Origin: Vampirovibrionales bacterium | Lineage (GTDB): Bacteria; Cyanobacteriota; Vampirovibrionia; Vampirovibrionales; Vampirovibrionaceae | Length of the DNA stretch: 64,000 nucleotides | Assembly (NCBI GenBank): GCA_029262635.1 | Contig: JAJCZA010000017.1 | Span: 1 to 64,000, forward strand | Direction: 5' to 3' | Shown here: positions 62,501 through 64,000 of the stretch, in pieces | Layout of the letters: each line of letters starts with the position of its first letter | Numbering within the stretch: the stretch's first letter is position 1 | Notes under the pieces: model-generated | Databases searched by the model: none | Told to the model about the DNA's origin: nothing | The model's input: the letters and a program-made list of their open reading frames with translations, nothing else | Program-made: the position numbers and the translations under genes

Positions 62501-62889
62501 TAAAATAGCGGATGTTCCACCGTCAGCCGTTCTTGAGCAATCTTACGGCCTAGTTGACGCAATAGCCAATGGGCTTCTTGTTCAGAAAGCAGTTGACTGC
62601 CAGGGGAAACGTGAGGCGAAAACGTCTGAAGAATCTGAAGACAAAACTGCTCAAACGTCTCAATGACCAAAGCTTGACTTGATAAGGTCTCTCCGTCACA
62701 AAAATTATTCAGGTAACACGTCAGTTGTTCAACGTGAGACGGACTAGTCGTCAAAATTCTAACCGTTTCAGGCGGTACTTCACCTGCCTGAACCCGCCGG
62801 ACGGCTTCCCGGATTAAAGCCCACGATTTCCCGGTGCCGGGCGCCCCTTCAATTTTGGTTATCGTTGCTTCTAAAGTGGTTTGAGTCAT
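59491..62889 (-). CDS. Partner helicase/nuclease subunit, AdnAB- or AddB-like
   Basis: A 1,132-residue protein with its own helicase motifs: EGAPGTGKSWALI, LIDEAQELS near 226, FSGNDRLCLTAFRGA and AMSRAKKKLLLTSH. Its C-terminal nuclease is also complete: GISNYIACPRKFFYNQ, ELNGKIDALIQY, LLDYKTSRSAF and CKQCGYREICDQ (four Cys). Classical AddB lacks a working motor, so having two motors and two Fe-S nucleases is more like actinobacterial AdnAB. It overlaps the other subunit by 14 bases, and lies 10 bases after a small membrane-protein gene. Confidence 0.88.
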   Translation of the reverse strand: MTQTTLEATITKIEGAPGTGKSWALIREAVRRVQAGEVPPETVRILTTSPSHVEQLTCYLNNFCDGETLSSQALVIETFEQFCLQILQTFSPHVSPGSQLLSEQEAHWLLRQLGRKIAQERLTVEHPLFYAIQTTGFSRQLYPFIRQFQTFGISTSDLEQVLKGLPSSDDPENRLALVIEFQRRFFDYCQAHHWMTYRDLTEQTETLLRTNERVRQRVQRQYSLILIDEAQELSQRRFQLLRHLYPETQLVFSGNDRLCLTAFRGAAPDWFADLTLPFGENVPVTSYFSPNELTCYRNNEALLWWIGEWLEQKGYGKKLWGIPTVVGQDMDYKTQLQEQVHLGYFYEPEQEAQAIARELKALKKELGCPWQSMAILFRNNNAGESRRGFQTLLTQILLEHQIPVVCNGFPESLQRPKSLLFHALNVFELMEKLGLTELPEKSLRDESVLKASSLSVLEKMACLESMNQHLVSWLSLDTVFSEATDLLARMASYQADISNPLAGWTLIREYARYEHPLQERTKQFLSAMDNAYKHYLKTGQLFPLCQRIMEQAGVVALLSEETLALQGLGSFLQAIQSLDKKSEDKTPGDLGGLNGFSEDYLFFWPQEGGTQPLQTEEDAVQLKTIQQVQGKTFDVVFIPELTSDDFPRTTEEHQLFSIETSKALQSYLLERGHNPYTLPLGFDHAQHQAGLHHEAQLMTMAMSRAKKKLLLTSHQHHASAEGRVESVSPSVFFTDFLQAHPQLASLDSLPDLSKPPGWLTSVAETALEPEGLITKERLETETRTFYGHSDWAELPVQSPEPIYTAEECLSLSPSGISNYIACPRKFFYNQVLGILTESGKSAFEGTLIHCLLEVLNDQFPEEPYTAERLKFLTEAMFKEDTTLFKEKDFQKLRTYSPVDLMDFKLWILRSVDALEGQGYFNRTPKQILAERSFRFQSPHLPRVELNGKIDALIQYEDDTGKRGWDLLDYKTSRSAFGERNPDKRQEKLMQVFHPMGIEHDEQESLDSSQVHDATFGRGQSFGALERNYQIPLYYLATQQDSVFEEVKVIGQCGLQMVRPSEQATGAVQVAVSAETIEPHTDRLLADLERWVATPILNAQSFSANTGESCKQCGYREICDQAESEEANINAVF

Positions 62890-62899
62890 CGTTTCGGTC

Positions 62900-63172
62900 T
62901 CAATTTTTGCTTCCGGTAAATAAAGTGCTTTTTATCCCACGCCACAGAGTGTCGTCCGTCACATAACGCACCGTAAACGTCACCCCGTTTTCATCTGCAC
63001 CGAGGGTTATCCGTAGTGCGACACGCGCGTCTTCAATCATGTATTTACGTACGACTGTTACCATTCCCCAGATAACGGCAAAAAGAAAGAAAACCGTTAT
63101 CATGCCCGTTAACGGATCAAGTACTCTTTTTTCAAGATAGGGCTGAAGGTTTATTCCCCAATTTTTATCCAT
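62900..63172 (-). CDS. Small single-TM hypothetical protein
   Basis: A 90-residue protein with one TM helix (MITVFFLFAVIWGMVTVV) near residue 32 and a short soluble C-terminal part (DARVALRITLGADENGVTFT). AAAGG precedes the ATG. It lies first in the operon with the helicase-nuclease pair. No family known. Confidence 0.6.
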   Translation of the reverse strand: MDKNWGINLQPYLEKRVLDPLTGMITVFFLFAVIWGMVTVVRKYMIEDARVALRITLGADENGVTFTVRYVTDDTLWRGIKSTLFTGSKN

Positions 63173-63387
63173 GCAAGTCAGCCCTTTTCTCCTATCCCAG
63201 CTTAAACGGCCAATACCCTCAAATTACCACAAACACGAAGCCGCCACGAACAGCCCCTATCGATTCATGGATCCGTTCGCCTCTTCCTAACCCTCTCTCT
63301 ATCTTTCCTCTTTGACGACAGGGTGTTTCTCTTTCATAATAAGAATGAAAAACTACCCGGTTCAATTATCCAGCAAGGGAATTGTTG

Positions 63388-64000
63388 ATGACCACACCAG
63401 CCGCAGAAAAAATGACCTCAAAGCAATCCATTCAGGCTTATTATCAGCCCGTTTTACCCTATCTGGATACGGTGAGGGAAAAATTGCTCAATATTGTACC
63501 GCCAGAGTCACAATTACTTGCGGAAGCCCTCCATCACTCTCTTGGCACCGGCGGTAAACTGCTCCGCCCGGTGGTCTGTTTACTGGCCTGCGGTGCCACA
63601 GGTAAGATTAAAGATAGCCACCTGGAAACCTCGGCTATTTCCGAAATGATCCACATTGCGACCCTGCTTCACGATGATGTGCTGGACGACGCGGATCTTC
63701 GTCGAGGCAAGGTTACGGTCCGTTCTTTGTGGGGAAACCCGGTCTCTATTCTTAGCGGCGACTATTTACTGGCGCAAGCCAGTCGAAAGCTAGCTCAAGT
63801 TGGCTCAATCCGGATTGTGTCTATTTATTCCGATGTGTTAGCGGATCTATGCGACGGAGAAGTGGAACAGATTCGAGCCAGTTACAATCTGGATGCGCTT
63901 GACTGGGACAGTTACTACCGAAAAACCATCTGCAAAACCGCCACTCTATTTTCCGCTGGTTGCGAAGCCGCTGGTGTTTTAAACGACTTGCCCGAAGAAC
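63388..64000 (+). CDS. Polyprenyl diphosphate synthase, partial (3' off the right edge)
   Basis: From the ATG at 63,388 (AAGGGA upstream) 204 codons stay open to the edge; the track missed it for lack of a stop. GTGGKLLRPVVC near residue 50 and LLHDDVLDDADLRRG (first Asp-rich motif, DDxxD) near 93 identify the trans-prenyltransferase family. VSILSGDYLLAQA matches the next conserved block. It extends isoprenoid chains; the residue before DDxxD that fixes chain length suggests a longer product but cannot be called safely. Confidence 0.9.
   Translation, partial: MTTPAAEKMTSKQSIQAYYQPVLPYLDTVREKLLNIVPPESQLLAEALHHSLGTGGKLLRPVVCLLACGATGKIKDSHLETSAISEMIHIATLLHDDVLDDADLRRGKVTVRSLWGNPVSILSGDYLLAQASRKLAQVGSIRIVSIYSDVLADLCDGEVEQIRASYNLDALDWDSYYRKTICKTATLFSAGCEAAGVLNDLPEE

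Overview
This window looks like a bacterial chromosome segment in which about 36 kb of layered mobile and accessory DNA (1 to ~36,050) abuts a compact block of housekeeping genes (~36,100 to 64,000). The housekeeping block encodes a Tat translocase and a Tat-signal flavoprotein, a periplasmic adaptor with ABC transporter parts, FolE2, tandem pterin synthase homologues, DUF4127 and a polyprenyl synthetase. This suggests a Gram-negative-type bacterium. A member of the Vampirovibrionia (non-photosynthetic relatives of Cyanobacteria) is my best guess, mainly from the style of the small lineage-specific proteins (short 'FKG'/'ISYSA' pieces at their ends). I hold that placement with low confidence.

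Accessory layout. (1) 1-8,054: an integrative element resembling a phage satellite. It has a tyrosine integrase running off the left edge (absent from the ORF track), a divergent Xre/ImmA pair, an excisionase-like HTH protein, a Toprim primase, a DUF3987 protein, a ParB-like protein, a C5 cytosine methyltransferase and a possible small terminase. (2) 8,225-8,924: a decayed IS3-family remnant. (3) 9,075-12,411: a compact His-Xaa-Ser operon (hxsA, hxsD, hxsB, hxsC), a candidate peptide-modification system with two radical SAM enzymes. (4) 12,383-16,199: exported proteins of unknown role, including a Cys-rich peptide, a small HTH protein and a secreted DRGH nuclease encoded by overlapping genes. 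(5) 16.3-19.1 kb: a solo IS end, then a GHKL ATPase with a small partner. (6) 19.2-23.6 kb: three orphan tRNA 3' halves, a tyrosine recombinase, and a probable reverse transcriptase cut by an intact IS3-type element immediately after its catalytic motif A. (7) 23.8-36.05 kb: a type I restriction-modification operon, a class II Fic protein with a 10-bp iterated repeat at its 5' end, an orphan HigA-type antitoxin, a membrane protein, a large unknown protein with a winged-helix-like C-terminus, a SpoVG-like protein, a gpII-like Rep and a large serine recombinase that reads into the 3' end of tRNA-Ala(GGC).

Core layout. tyrA; an adaptor/permease/ATPase export trio; a Tat-signal FAD oxidase; a rhomboid protease; gatB and pgk; a PHP phosphoesterase; folE2, two PTPS paralogues and an SDR, which together could make tetrahydrobiopterin; tatC, a SpoU methyltransferase and DUF4127 in overlapping order; DoxX; an overlapping pair of helicase-nucleases in which both subunits keep an ATPase motor and a Cys-flanked nuclease, as in AdnAB; and the start of a polyprenyl synthetase.

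The most interesting items are the minimal Hxs operon, the IS-interrupted reverse transcriptase, the GHKL ATPase module, the cluster of tRNA halves, the PTPS pair in which one copy has lost catalytic residues, and the Cys-rich/HTH/nuclease operon.
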